Below the pieces are notes generated by a model. That model searched no databases. It saw only the letters and a list, made by a program, of their open reading frames with translations, and was not told the DNA's origin. Of a stretch of 64,000 nt of DNA, positions 36,003 to 44,439 are shown piece after piece. The translations under genes and the position numbers were made by a program. Within the stretch, counting starts at the first letter, position 1. Each line of letters starts with the position of its first letter. The stretch is from JAJEDW01 sp963555775 (GTDB lineage: Bacteria; Acidobacteriota; Terriglobia; 20CM-2-55-15), in assembly GCA_963555775.3 (NCBI GenBank), contig CAUVWY020000010.1:806001-870000 (forward strand), read 5' to 3'.

Positions 36003-36323
36003 GGTTGACCGGTCGGCGGTCGAGATACCGGACATCGGGGATTTTCATGTTTTTCAGGATCGATGAAGGTTGAGGCATACGGTGTCTTCAATTTGAAATC
36101 CGCGCAGAAACGCGGAAACTCGGCAATTTCGGAATTTCAAAAATATTCCTTCCATTCGCCATCACTGTTGTGCATCGACCGTCAGTTGCGCTACTCTCGA
36201 AACAGTTGCTAGATCTGTATCGCATTCCCGCCCGGCCATTCCCAGCCTCCGTCCGAGCAGCCCGTGCGAGCACCGAGTCACAAGTAGCAGATGATCTCGG
36301 TCCGAGAAGGAAAACCGAAATAT
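36003..36323 (+). other. Intergenic leader with inverted repeats, no gene
   Basis: This 321-bp gap precedes the helicase gene. It contains a nested inverted repeat at about 36091-36139: an outer TTGAAAT/ATTTCAA pair and an inner CCGCG/CGCGG hairpin with a CAGAAA loop. It could be part of a structured 5' leader or a decayed terminator of the PQQ dehydrogenase gene. No open frame with recognisable content is present. Confidence 0.4.
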
Positions 36324-37547
36324 ATGTCAAAACAAAGCTTTGAAAGCCTCGGCATCCACCCCCTGTTGGTGCGGGCACTCGTCGACGAAGGCTACACCGA
36401 ACCCACACCCATCCAGGAGCAGGCGATTCCGAAGCTGCTCAAAGGCCAGGATCTGCTGGCAACGGCACAGACCGGTACAGGCAAGACTGCCGCATTCGCC
36501 CTGCCCACATTGCAGACGCTTCACGACGGCTACCGGGCACTGGTACTGACCCCCACCCGCGAACTCGCCATGCAGGTCGAAGACAGCTTCCGCCGATACG
36601 GAAGCCATCTTCCCTTGCGGGCGGCTGTCATCGTCGGCGGTGTCTCCGAACGCCCGCAGATTCGGGCCGTCGAGAACAATCCCGACATCATCGTGGCAAC
36701 CCCGGGACGATTGCTCGATTTGATGCGCCAGGGCTGGATAAGGCTCGACAAGGTCGAAATACTGATCCTGGACGAGGCCGACCGCATGCTGGACATGGGG
36801 TTCATCGAGGATGTTCAGAAGATCGTGAGCCGCGTTCCGCGGGAACGTCAGACGATGTTCTTCTCGGCAACGATGTCGAACGAGGTGCTCTCACTGGCCA
36901 ACACCATGCTGAAGAATCCCGTCACGGTGTCGGTCGCGCCACCCGCGACTATCGCCGAAAACATCGAGCAGCAGGTGATGTTCGTCACTCAAATGAACAA
37001 GCGCTCTCTGCTGACCAGCGTCCTGCAGGGCGAGGAGGTCAAGCGGGCCCTCGTGTTCACCCGGACAAAGCAGGAGGCCGACCGGGTCGTGCAGCATGTC
37101 ATCGCCGACGGCGTGGTTGCCGACTCGATCCACTCGGACAAGAATCAGGCCGCGCGCCTGAAAGCGCTGAAGGCGTTTTCAGAAGGACGGATTTCGGTCC
37201 TGGTCGCGACCGACGTCATGGCTCGTGGAATCGACGTCGATGACATTACCCACGTCATCAACTATGAAATGCCGAATGGTTCGGAAAGCTACGTGCATCG
37301 GATCGGGCGGACGGCCCGGGCCGGAGCCGCGGGCGTGGCCCTGTCGCTATGCCACGCGGCTGAAGTGCCAATCCTGAACGAAGTTCGGAAAACGACGGGG
37401 GCGGCGATAAAAATGATCGACGCTCATCCCTATCACTCGGACGCAATCGCAATGCTCTACAGTGGCAACGGGAACCCGTCCGGGGCTAAAGGCCGGTCCG
37501 GCTGGCGCAGTTTCAGACCCCGCGGCGTCCGCCGAAGGGCGGGCTGA
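36324..37547 (+). CDS. rhlE: DEAD-box ATP-dependent RNA helicase
   Basis: A 407-aa RNA helicase with all core motifs: Q motif 'YTEPTPIQEQAIP', motif I 'AQTGTGKT', Ia 'PTRELA', II 'LDEADRM', III 'SAT', and C-terminal 'VFTRTKQEAD', 'VATDVMARGIDV' and 'HRIGRTARAG'. It ends in a short basic tail ('RPRGVRRRAG'), typical of RhlE-type helicases that remodel rRNA or mRNA, often under cold stress. The ATG at 36324 fits the family N terminus; the in-frame ATG at 36291 would add 11 residues. Monocistronic. Confidence 0.9.
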   Translation: MSKQSFESLGIHPLLVRALVDEGYTEPTPIQEQAIPKLLKGQDLLATAQTGTGKTAAFALPTLQTLHDGYRALVLTPTRELAMQVEDSFRRYGSHLPLRAAVIVGGVSERPQIRAVENNPDIIVATPGRLLDLMRQGWIRLDKVEILILDEADRMLDMGFIEDVQKIVSRVPRERQTMFFSATMSNEVLSLANTMLKNPVTVSVAPPATIAENIEQQVMFVTQMNKRSLLTSVLQGEEVKRALVFTRTKQEADRVVQHVIADGVVADSIHSDKNQAARLKALKAFSEGRISVLVATDVMARGIDVDDITHVINYEMPNGSESYVHRIGRTARAGAAGVALSLCHAAEVPILNEVRKTTGAAIKMIDAHPYHSDAIAMLYSGNGNPSGAKGRSGWRSFRPRGVRRRAG

Positions 37548-37725
37548 AAACAGACCGCCTGGATACCCGAAGGCGCACCTCGTCAGAGTATCCAAGCGGT
37601 GTGCAAAGTATCGTTATTCCCCTCGGAAGACGCTTTTCGTTACCGCGTTCCCGCCCGAAGTCAAATCCTCGACATGATTCGAGTTCAGTGCGGAATCCAG
37701 AGAGTTGAAGGTTTCCGATGATGGG

Positions 37726-37983
37726 TCACGCGGCGCCGTGCTCCCTGATCCACTCGCGAAGGGCTTCGTCGATCCGAGTCTGCCATCCGCGACCCTCCAC
37801 CTTGAAGTGATCGATCACGTCGTGGGAAAGGCGGATCGTGGTTGACACTTTCGGCTTGGCCACCGGTGGCCGGCCACGGCGAACGGCAGCTTTGGCGAAC
37901 TTCTCGGGCCAGCCATCTCCGGTAAGGTCCGGCGCATCATCCCGATCGAAACCTTGGTGTTTAGAGTGCTTGTTCCCGTTCAT
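37726..37983 (-). CDS. BrnA-like antitoxin
   Basis: An 85-aa protein whose C terminus 'KVSTTIRLSHDVIDHFKVEG' followed by 'RGWQTRIDEALREWI' is the ribbon-helix-helix domain of BrnA antitoxins. BrnA represses its own operon and neutralises the BrnT ribonuclease. The brnT gene normally lies directly upstream, but no intact toxin is seen there. A short stretch at about 37980-38040 reads 'REATRRIVSMWKANE' in another frame, resembling a BrnT tail, so the toxin may have decayed and left an orphan antitoxin. Confidence 0.72.
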   Translation of the reverse strand: MNGNKHSKHQGFDRDDAPDLTGDGWPEKFAKAAVRRGRPPVAKPKVSTTIRLSHDVIDHFKVEGRGWQTRIDEALREWIREHGAA

Positions 37984-38165
37984 TGGCTTTCCACATGCTG
38001 ACAATACGACGCGTGGCCTCGCGAGACGATGCTGACCTTCAAACCGGCGAGAGTCCAAAAAACTTCACTTTTTGATGATTGCTTACAGTAGGACGCCGTA
38101 GAAGTAATCGAAGGGTGCCCTTGGCGATCGATATCTCAGGTCTCAGTTAAACCAATTTAACGCCG

Positions 38166-39023
38166 CTATCTGCGTCCGGGCCAGTGCTTGCGATATATGG
38201 TAAATTCTTCCGGTTCCCGTCCAAATTCTTCTTTCTCGGTGTCGTCCCACGCCTCGATCCGTTCTGGTATCACAAGCCATGTCAACACTGCCTCAAATCT
38301 TGGTAAGGGCATAGATTGCTCCAGAATCTGCGCGTCCTCTTGCAACCCTCTCTCAAACAACCAAGCGGACGCCGGCACCTTTTCAAGGGACAGGGGCACA
38401 TCCTTGCCCTGAAATACGTCCGAGGCGAAACTGTCCGGACGAAGTTCACCTTTGCGCACCCACCGCTCGAATTCGTCCGATGCCTTGTACCACCGAACCC
38501 GGCCTTCCTGACTCCAGACCACTGCAACCCGAAACGAAGACAACTCTGCTATCCGATAGGCCGAAGCCGTCCAAGAAGTCTCGCACGTCTGTGCTATCTG
38601 CTTGATGTGATCGAAATGTGGCATTTCACGCAGGTACACCGCAGAGCGTGGCATGAGAATCTCCGCCGCAAATCGATTTGCTGCCGTCTCAGGTTGAGCG
38701 AGGTCCTCGTCCCAAGATTCTATCTGGGACTTGGTGCACGGCTGGCGTAGGTCACGCTGATCAGGGAGCAAATAGTGTCCGATCTCGTGCGCCATAGTGA
38801 ATCGTCGTCGGGCGTTTTCCTGCACGTGATTACTGATAACTATGTATCCTCGCGGTACGCCATTGAAGCGTAGCAATACTCCTTCATAGCTGTACGCATT
38901 ACGATACTGAAGCTTGAGTCCGATCTCCGGCAGCACTTCTTCGAGGTGTTTGCCACAATCTTCACCAAAGCGTTGCAGGAACGCTTGGCTGGCAACGAGT
39001 ACTGGATCAGCCGTCTCGATCAT
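38166..39023 (-). CDS. ImmA/IrrE family metallo-endopeptidase
   Basis: A 285-aa cytoplasmic gluzincin-like peptidase. The zinc motif is HEIGH (H79, E80, H83) in 'RFTMAHEIGHYLL', followed by 'PETAANRFAAEILMPRSAVY', the conserved third-ligand helix. The family cleaves HTH repressors (ImmA) or DdrO (IrrE) and typically switches on mobile-element or stress operons. Its start overlaps the end of the gene at 39007-39465 by 17 bp, so it is the last cistron of a three-gene minus-strand operon that begins with a sigma-like factor and is divergent from the ubiquitin-like operon. The C-terminal 150 residues are less conserved and may sense a signal. Confidence 0.85.
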   Translation of the reverse strand: MIETADPVLVASQAFLQRFGEDCGKHLEEVLPEIGLKLQYRNAYSYEGVLLRFNGVPRGYIVISNHVQENARRRFTMAHEIGHYLLPDQRDLRQPCTKSQIESWDEDLAQPETAANRFAAEILMPRSAVYLREMPHFDHIKQIAQTCETSWTASAYRIAELSSFRVAVVWSQEGRVRWYKASDEFERWVRKGELRPDSFASDVFQGKDVPLSLEKVPASAWLFERGLQEDAQILEQSMPLPRFEAVLTWLVIPERIEAWDDTEKEEFGREPEEFTIYRKHWPGRR

Positions 39024-39465
39024 TCTCTTTCTGGATTTCGTCCTTTAACTGTTGCTCCAAATCATTCAGATCGGTCTTCTCTTCCTCTGACACTTCACCA
39101 CTTTTTCGATACGCGCGCTGCGATTCGAACTGCTCCGGGAGTGAGAAAGAATCGGACAACTTTTGTATCCAACGTTGCATCTTGGATACCGCTGCCTTCT
39201 CATCGTGCGGCATGACATCGTCTGGTGAGAACTGGTCGATAGCCTGTTGCAAATAACTTGGGGCTGGACGTCCGGCGGCCCTTTCACGCTCTGCGATTTC
39301 TCTCGCAACTTCGTAGAATTTCTGCTTCAGTTTCTCTGGATCGATACCCGAGCGTCGCAACTCCTCTCCGAGTTGCGACGCTGTCAAATGCTCTTCCTCC
39401 TCTGTGAGTTGCTTTGCCGTCTCGCGAATTTGATCATGTAATCGCTGCCGATCCTTTTTAGGCAT
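39007..39465 (-). CDS. Charged helical protein of unknown function
   Basis: A 152-aa, strongly charged, probably all-helical protein ('QLTEEEEHLTASQLGEELRR', 'KFYEVAREIAERERAAGRP', 'EQQLKDEIQKENDRDG') with no recognised domain. The start at 39465 ('MPKKDRQRLHDQ') overlaps the stop of the sigma-like gene by 8 bp; the ATG at 39489 is an alternative. It overlaps the ImmA/IrrE gene by 17 bp at its 3' end. Position between a sigma-like factor and a peptidase suggests an anti-sigma or adaptor role, which is inference only. Confidence 0.75.
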   Translation of the reverse strand: MPKKDRQRLHDQIRETAKQLTEEEEHLTASQLGEELRRSGIDPEKLKQKFYEVAREIAERERAAGRPAPSYLQQAIDQFSPDDVMPHDEKAAVSKMQRWIQKLSDSFSLPEQFESQRAYRKSGEVSEEEKTDLNDLEQQLKDEIQKENDRDG

Positions 39466-40102
39466 CTGTCTTTTTCCCTCCCGTTTCACGGCGCTTGATC
39501 GAGAGCAGTCGATTCTTTATTCGTTTCTTTCGATTTTCGATATCCGCTACGGTCGTATCGAGCAATTGGGCGAGTTCCTGGTTCGTGAAGGCATTGTAAT
39601 GGTATCCATCGGCGTCGAGTTGCAACTCAAGGATCTCTTGCGCCGCAGCATCATCGGAAAATTCGGCAATGAGTCTTTCTACTCGTTCCTTCTTCAACAA
39701 CCGTCCCTCAGGTGTTCCGAGATAGACCGCAAGCTGATTGAGCGTGAGCCCCTGGCTCCCATCCTCACGTTTCCAGTCGTCAGAATAAACCGTCGTTTCG
39801 TATCGCTTGGACTTCTTCAGGTCAAGGTAATCGTGGTACAGCGCTTTCCTAAGTAATGCGAGCATGCCCTCTGTAGTCGGATGGCCACGTTCTTCGCTCC
39901 ATTTGAGTGTCGTGTCTTGCGGGTCCACAAGTTGCAGCATGAGCGCCATCGCGAGATCCTCCGGGCTCTCACCACCAGTGCATGCAAAGTCGACTGGCTC
40001 CACGCCCAGAACGCGAGGAGCCGCGACGAGTCCCTGCGCGTAGCGCGTTAGACGAAACAACACCAGTTCAAGGTCGACATCCGAAAACGACTGGTCAGCC
40101 AT
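39458..40102 (-). CDS. Sigma-70-like regulatory protein
   Basis: A 214-aa protein arranged like a minimal sigma factor. An N-terminal helical part with 'LLRKALYHDYLDLKKSKRYE' resembles sigma region 2 ('r..l.R...D..R...R'), and the C-terminal 'YNAFTNQELAQLLDTTVADI' followed by 'ENRKKRIKNRL' resembles the region 4 helix-turn-helix ('s..EiA..L..s...v...l.R'). It is divergent from 'small protein - multi-ubiquitin' by a 142-bp gap, so it is placed to control either side. It is translationally linked to the next two genes. The sigma assignment is by pattern only. Confidence 0.6.
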   Translation of the reverse strand: MADQSFSDVDLELVLFRLTRYAQGLVAAPRVLGVEPVDFACTGGESPEDLAMALMLQLVDPQDTTLKWSEERGHPTTEGMLALLRKALYHDYLDLKKSKRYETTVYSDDWKREDGSQGLTLNQLAVYLGTPEGRLLKKERVERLIAEFSDDAAAQEILELQLDADGYHYNAFTNQELAQLLDTTVADIENRKKRIKNRLLSIKRRETGGKKTDA

Positions 40103-40244
40103 GATTGACGTCTATTTCCTTTCCTTAAACCTATGTGCGATTGGCTGACCACGATCTTGCCAAAAAAATATCTTTGCCACGGAAAAAACGCCTGTGCTCC
40201 ATCGCTTTATAACGTGAGGGTAGCCTGCCCAGACGGAGGAATCG

Positions 40245-40493
40245 ATGACATTGCTCAGTGTGCACCGGATGAAACCAAACCCAATGGGGAAGGATCGCAA
40301 CGATCATGGTTCTCCTTCTCCAGCGCAACTGGGCGCAGAGTGGGTGGATGTCCGCAATCATCGATCGATGGTCGTAAACAGCAGAGGTGTGAGTCTTTAT
40401 CGTCTTGCTTACCCTGAAACAGGAGAGCGAACAGCAGCATTTCGTCAACTCGAACAATATCTCTTAGGAGGCCGTCATGGTCATAGAAAATAA
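40245..40493 (+). CDS. Small protein heading the ubiquitin-like operon
   Basis: A candidate 82-aa gene. The ATG at 40245 follows a very good ribosome site (GGAGGAATCG), and the stop overlaps the multi-ubiquitin start by 17 bp, a spacing typical of coupled genes. The product ('AEWVDVRNHRSMVVNSRGVS', 'LYRLAYPETGERTAAFRQLE') has balanced composition but no recognised domain. Bases 40103-40244 between the divergent starts should hold the promoters. Confidence 0.55.
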   Translation: MTLLSVHRMKPNPMGKDRNDHGSPSPAQLGAEWVDVRNHRSMVVNSRGVSLYRLAYPETGERTAAFRQLEQYLLGGRHGHRK

Positions 40494-41223
40494 ATTTGAA
40501 CTTACTCAGCGGGAGAATATCGGGAGCGGAAATGAACCCGACCTTGGCCGCCTGAACGAGGTTTCAATCGCAGGAGCAGACCTGAAGTTCCGGTCGGTCG
40601 TATTCTCCGACCCGGTTCCCACCGGTCGACAGGTGATCCAAGCCTTTGTCGGCGACGACCCGGCCAAATTCATAGTCCTTCAATGGCTTGCCAACGGTGC
40701 ACTGGAAGAGCTTCGCCTTGATGAAAAGGTCGACATCCGTGCGCCGGGGGTTGAGCGCTTCATTGTCGCCAGCAGTGACCGCATTTTCGTCTTCGAGATC
40801 GATGGCAAGCGGAAGGAATGGGCGATCAGTGTGGTCACGGGCGCGACCTTAAAGAAACTGGCCGGAGCGGATCCGACGGACGTCGACATCTTTCTTGAAC
40901 GCCACAGCCAGCCTGACCTCGAGATCTACGACAACGAGACGGTGGACCTCGCCGCACCCGGTATCGAGCGCTTCTATCTGAAACGTCGGGAACACAAGGT
41001 CGAACTCATCGTCAACAACAAGCCCGTCCTGATCGAAAAGGGTGAGCGAACAGGCCTCGAGATCAAGGAGGCCGGCATTGCCGCCGGTTTGCCGATCGAA
41101 GCCGACTTCCTCCTCAGCCTGGACGGTCCGGACGGCAAGAGCGAGTCGATCGGCGACACCGACCGGGTGAAGGTCCGCACGGGCCAGCATTTCACAGCTG
41201 TTGCGGACAACGACGACTCCTAA
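40477..41223 (+). CDS. Multi-ubiquitin protein (three beta-grasp repeats)
   Basis: A 248-aa protein of the prokaryotic Multi_ubiq family. Three beta-grasp repeats are visible at about 30-100, 104-172 and 175-244. Repeats 1 and 2 share 'E.LRLDEKVDIRAPGVERF' and 'LEIYDNETVDLAAPGIERF'. Repeat 3 has 'KVELIVNNKPVLIEKGERTG' and ends 'GQHFTAVADNDDS'. The perfect AGGAGG at 40465-40473 fixes the ATG at 40477. Known neighbours of this family are E2-, JAB- and E1-like proteins, all present here, so it is presumably the modifier or its scaffold. There is no terminal Gly-Gly, so processing or a non-canonical linkage must be invoked if it is conjugated. Confidence 0.88.
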   Translation: MVIENKFELTQRENIGSGNEPDLGRLNEVSIAGADLKFRSVVFSDPVPTGRQVIQAFVGDDPAKFIVLQWLANGALEELRLDEKVDIRAPGVERFIVASSDRIFVFEIDGKRKEWAISVVTGATLKKLAGADPTDVDIFLERHSQPDLEIYDNETVDLAAPGIERFYLKRREHKVELIVNNKPVLIEKGERTGLEIKEAGIAAGLPIEADFLLSLDGPDGKSESIGDTDRVKVRTGQHFTAVADNDDS

Positions 41224-41237
41224 CGGGGGATGGGCGC

Positions 41238-41660
41238 ATGACTCCTGAAGTTCGTCTCGCCGTGAACCAGATCGTCAAACAGTTCCCTCGGCAACAGGTT
41301 GTTGTTGCCGAGGATCAGACCGGTGGCGCGTGTGTAATCGTGGACGGCGAAGCGCTGGGTCCGCCTTACGAGCAGGCCGACACATGGATAGGGTTCCACA
41401 TCACCGATCAATGCCCCTACGCGGACACTTATCCGCATTTCGTGCGGTCCGACCTTACCCGCAAGGACGGCAAACCGCTAGGTGAAGCCATGACAGCCGG
41501 TCATACATTCCCGGCCGCCGACGTGTTGCGGAATAAGGCAGAGATGCCGTCCCGGCCTGTTATCCAACTGTCACGGCGGTCAAATCATCGCGACTCTGAA
41601 GGTTTCGAGACCCCGCTGATAAAGCTCTTCAAGGTGATCAAATGGCTACGGTCACGATAG
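41238..41660 (+). CDS. Prokaryotic E2-family (UBC-like) protein
   Basis: A 140-aa protein located where an E2-type enzyme is expected in multi-ubiquitin operons. 'ADTWIGFHITDQCPYADTYP' then 'HFVRSDL' matches the central 'i.y...YP...P.f' strand region of the divergent Prok-E2 group, and 'PVIQLSRRSNHRDSEGFETP' with 'LIKLFKVIKWLRSR' matches its C-terminal helix. Candidate acceptor cysteines are C32 and C59; no canonical HPN motif is visible. It starts 14 bp after the multi-ubiquitin stop and overlaps the JAB gene by 19 bp, so the three are co-translated. Expected role: thioester carrier between E1 and target, by family analogy. Confidence 0.75.
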   Translation: MTPEVRLAVNQIVKQFPRQQVVVAEDQTGGACVIVDGEALGPPYEQADTWIGFHITDQCPYADTYPHFVRSDLTRKDGKPLGEAMTAGHTFPAADVLRNKAEMPSRPVIQLSRRSNHRDSEGFETPLIKLFKVIKWLRSR

Positions 41661-41998
41661 CAACTGGGCAATGGCGGATGACGTTTCCAGGGAGCCTCTA
41701 TGAGAGGCTCCGCAACCATCTTTTTCCCGGTGACGGCGACGAACACGGCGCTGTGATTGCTGCCGGTTTGGCACGCATGCCGGACGGCGAGACGCGACTT
41801 CTTGCCCGGAACCTCTTCCTTGCCGTGGATGGACAGGATTACATTTCCGGCAAGCGTGGCTACAAGATGCTGAAAGCGGAGTTCGTCCGCGACCGGGTAA
41901 CGAATTGCCGCGACGAGCAACTGGTCTACCTGGCTATTCACAACCACGGCGGCCACGAGTCTGTCGAGTTCTCCGGCGATGATCTGCGAAGCCACTGA
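41642..41998 (+). pseudogene. JAB/MPN isopeptidase domain, 5' half of an IS21-split gene
   Basis: 118 codons of a JAB-E1 fusion gene. The JAMM-type zinc residues E34 ('DEHGAVIAAG'), H100 and H102 ('LAIHNHGG') and S111/D114 ('EFSGDDLRSH') are present. The frame stops at a TGA provided by the first bases of IS21 (41996-41998). The missing part of the JAB domain ('ERGYPALLDIMRGGPVGALV') is encoded after the IS from 44649. Joining 41995 to 44649 gives one uninterrupted 489-aa reading frame. In intact systems the JAB domain would trim or remove the ubiquitin-like modifier. Confidence 0.88.
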
Positions 41999-42127
41999 TT
42001 TCGATAACGTAAAAGGGACCCACCAAACGGGGCTCTGATCGAGGAAAATGGACCCACCCCTGATAGCCTCCCCGGAAGCGTGAACTGGAAGAACAGGCAC
42101 GCGAGTGGGAGGCGAGGATTGATAGGG

Positions 42128-43651
42128 ATGGATCAGTACGAGTTGATCAGAACCGCAGATCGGGTTTACAAGAAAAGCATTCGACAGATCGCCCGGGAGA
42201 CCGGGCACACGCGACGGACGGTTCGGAAAGTATTAGCCGGACAGGAGCCCAGGTATCGGCGAGAGAAGGAGCCCGCCTGTCCGGTGATGGACCCGGTCGC
42301 CGGGATCGTAGATGCCTGGCTCCAGGCGGATCGGGACCAGCCCGTCAAGCAACGCCACACCGCGCACCGGGTGTGGCAACGTCTGGTGGAGGAGCATGAA
42401 TTTACCGGAGCCGAGGCGACGGTACGCCGCTGGGTTCGGGAACGGAAGACACGGTTGGGCTGGAACCAGACCGGCGCTGTGGTGCCGCTGGACCCGGAAC
42501 ACGCCCGTGAAGCCGAAGTGGACTGGGGCACGGCCTGGGTCCGGATGAACGGTGAAGACCGTCAGGTCAAGTTGTTCTGTATGCGGTCCCGGTACTCGGG
42601 CAAGGCGTTCGTGCGGGCCTATCCGTGGGAACGGCAGGAGATGTTCCTGGACGGTCACATTCGGGCGTTCGATTGGTACGGCGGCGTATTCCCGACCCTG
42701 GTTTTCGACAACCTGAAGACGGCCGTGAAGCGGATTCTGAAGGGGAAGGCTCGGGTCGAGCAGGCCCGGTTCACGGCGTTTCGGGCGCACTACACGTTTG
42801 AAGCGCGATTCTGTAATCCGGCCCGGGGCCAGGAAAAAGGCGGTGTCGAGGGCCTGGTCGGCTTTGCACGCCGGAACTTCCTGGTGCCGGTTCCCGAGGT
42901 GACCGACTTCGAGGATCTGAACGCGCAACTGCTGGAACGCTGCGCGGCTGACGACCAGCGCCGGATCGGCGGCCGGTCCGACGATCGCACGATTGGGGAG
43001 CGGCACGCGGTGGAGCAAGAACGCCTCCTGGCACTGCCCGAGACGCCATTCGAGAACACGAAGGTGGTGGGAGTCCGGATCAGCCCGTATCAGACCGCCC
43101 AGGTGGATCAGAACCGGTATTCGGTGCCGACCGCATATGTGGGACGCCGGCTCTGGGCCCATATCGGCTGTGACCGGGTGAGTTTTTACGCGGACCAGAA
43201 GAAGGTGGCCGAACATGACCGCGCCTTCGGTCATAGCGACTGGCGGATTGATCCGTTGCACTACCTGGAGTTGATCCGGCGGAAGGTGGCCTCGTTTGAG
43301 AGCGCCCGGCCGATCCGGCAGTGGCGGGATCAATGGCCGACCCAATATGAGACCGCGCTGGAGCGGTTGCGGGATCGGCATGGGTACAGCCGGGGCACCC
43401 GGGAGTTCATCGGCATCCTGCAACTCCACCAGGACTGGGATCTGGAACGGGTGTCCTCGGCCATCCAGGAAGCGCTCGATGCCCACTGTATCGAGTTGGA
43501 AGCGGTGCGGCACATTCTGATGCGGGAGGACACGCCGACTCGATCCCATGCGCCGCTGGAGTCCGGGTTGATGCCCGGTATCACCGACCTGACGATCGCT
43601 GGGGCCGATCTGGATCAATATGACCGTCTCCTGGCCGGGGGTGCGCGATGA
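42128..43651 (+). CDS. istA: IS21 transposase IstA
   Basis: A 507-aa DDE transposase. An N-terminal helix-turn-helix ('KSIRQIARETGHTRRTVRKV') is followed by the rve core with catalytic acids in 'EAEVDWGTAWV', 'TLVFDNLKTAV' and 'ARGQEKGGVEGLVG', then an Mu_transpos_C-like domain ('VDQNRYSVPTAYVGRRLWAH'). The ATG at 42128 is preferred to the GTG at 42080. The stop overlaps the istB start in ATGA, so the two are coupled. It appears intact. Confidence 0.93.
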   Translation: MDQYELIRTADRVYKKSIRQIARETGHTRRTVRKVLAGQEPRYRREKEPACPVMDPVAGIVDAWLQADRDQPVKQRHTAHRVWQRLVEEHEFTGAEATVRRWVRERKTRLGWNQTGAVVPLDPEHAREAEVDWGTAWVRMNGEDRQVKLFCMRSRYSGKAFVRAYPWERQEMFLDGHIRAFDWYGGVFPTLVFDNLKTAVKRILKGKARVEQARFTAFRAHYTFEARFCNPARGQEKGGVEGLVGFARRNFLVPVPEVTDFEDLNAQLLERCAADDQRRIGGRSDDRTIGERHAVEQERLLALPETPFENTKVVGVRISPYQTAQVDQNRYSVPTAYVGRRLWAHIGCDRVSFYADQKKVAEHDRAFGHSDWRIDPLHYLELIRRKVASFESARPIRQWRDQWPTQYETALERLRDRHGYSRGTREFIGILQLHQDWDLERVSSAIQEALDAHCIELEAVRHILMREDTPTRSHAPLESGLMPGITDLTIAGADLDQYDRLLAGGAR

Positions 43652-44439
43652 GTCCGGGTCAGGAGATCGTTCTCGACGACGCACTGCGGCAACTCCGGCT
43701 CCCGGCCATGGTGCGGGAGTGGCGGGAACACGCCCGACAGGCCAAAGAGGCCGGCGAGGGGTACACCGGCTTTCTATTGGCTCTGGCCAGCCGCGAGCTG
43801 GAACAGCGGCAAGCCAATCAGGTCCAGCGTCGACTACGGGAGGCCCGGTTCCCACTGCTCAAGACTCTGGAGACCACGGACCTGAAGAAGTGGCCGGTGC
43901 TGGATGCGATCCAGGTTCGCGACTATGCCGAGTGCGGCTACATTACCCGGCACGAGAACGTCGTCCTGTTGGGCAAGCACGGAACCGGTAAAACCCATGC
44001 CGCCACGGCGCTGGGTGTGGAAGCCTGCCGGAGGGGCTACCGCGTCGGGTTCACCACGGCCGCCGGGCTGGTCAACACCTTGATCGAGTCGCGCGAGGAA
44101 CGGCAACTGAACCGGCGCCTGGCCAAGCTGGCCCGCTTCGAGCTGCTCATCGTGGACGAAGTCGGCTATATCCCGTTCTCGGCCGAGGGGGCGCAGTTGC
44201 TGTTTCAGGTCTTCTCGGACCGCTACGAAAAGGGTTCGCTGATCGTCACATCGAACCTGCCGTTTGCACAGTGGACCAGCGTCTTCGGTGACGCCGCACT
44301 GACCGCAGCCCTGCTGGACCGGCTGACCCATCACTGCGCCATTCACCAGTTCGATTGGGAAAGTATCCGGTTCACCCAAAGTCTAGGCGCCGCCGGCAAA
44401 CGGAAGAACAAACCCCGGTCCGCCGGAGGATCCGCGTGA
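43648..44439 (+). CDS. istB: IS21 helper ATPase IstB
   Basis: A 263-aa AAA+ ATPase that loads and directs IstA. Walker A is 'LLGKHGTGKTHAATALG', Walker B 'FELLIVDEVGYIPFS', sensor I 'SLIVTSNLPFAQW'. The N-terminal IstB helical domain ('DDALRQLRLPAMVREWREHA') is present. Full family length, with ATGA overlap to istA. Confidence 0.95.
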   Translation: MSPGQEIVLDDALRQLRLPAMVREWREHARQAKEAGEGYTGFLLALASRELEQRQANQVQRRLREARFPLLKTLETTDLKKWPVLDAIQVRDYAECGYITRHENVVLLGKHGTGKTHAATALGVEACRRGYRVGFTTAAGLVNTLIESREERQLNRRLAKLARFELLIVDEVGYIPFSAEGAQLLFQVFSDRYEKGSLIVTSNLPFAQWTSVFGDAALTAALLDRLTHHCAIHQFDWESIRFTQSLGAAGKRKNKPRSAGGSA

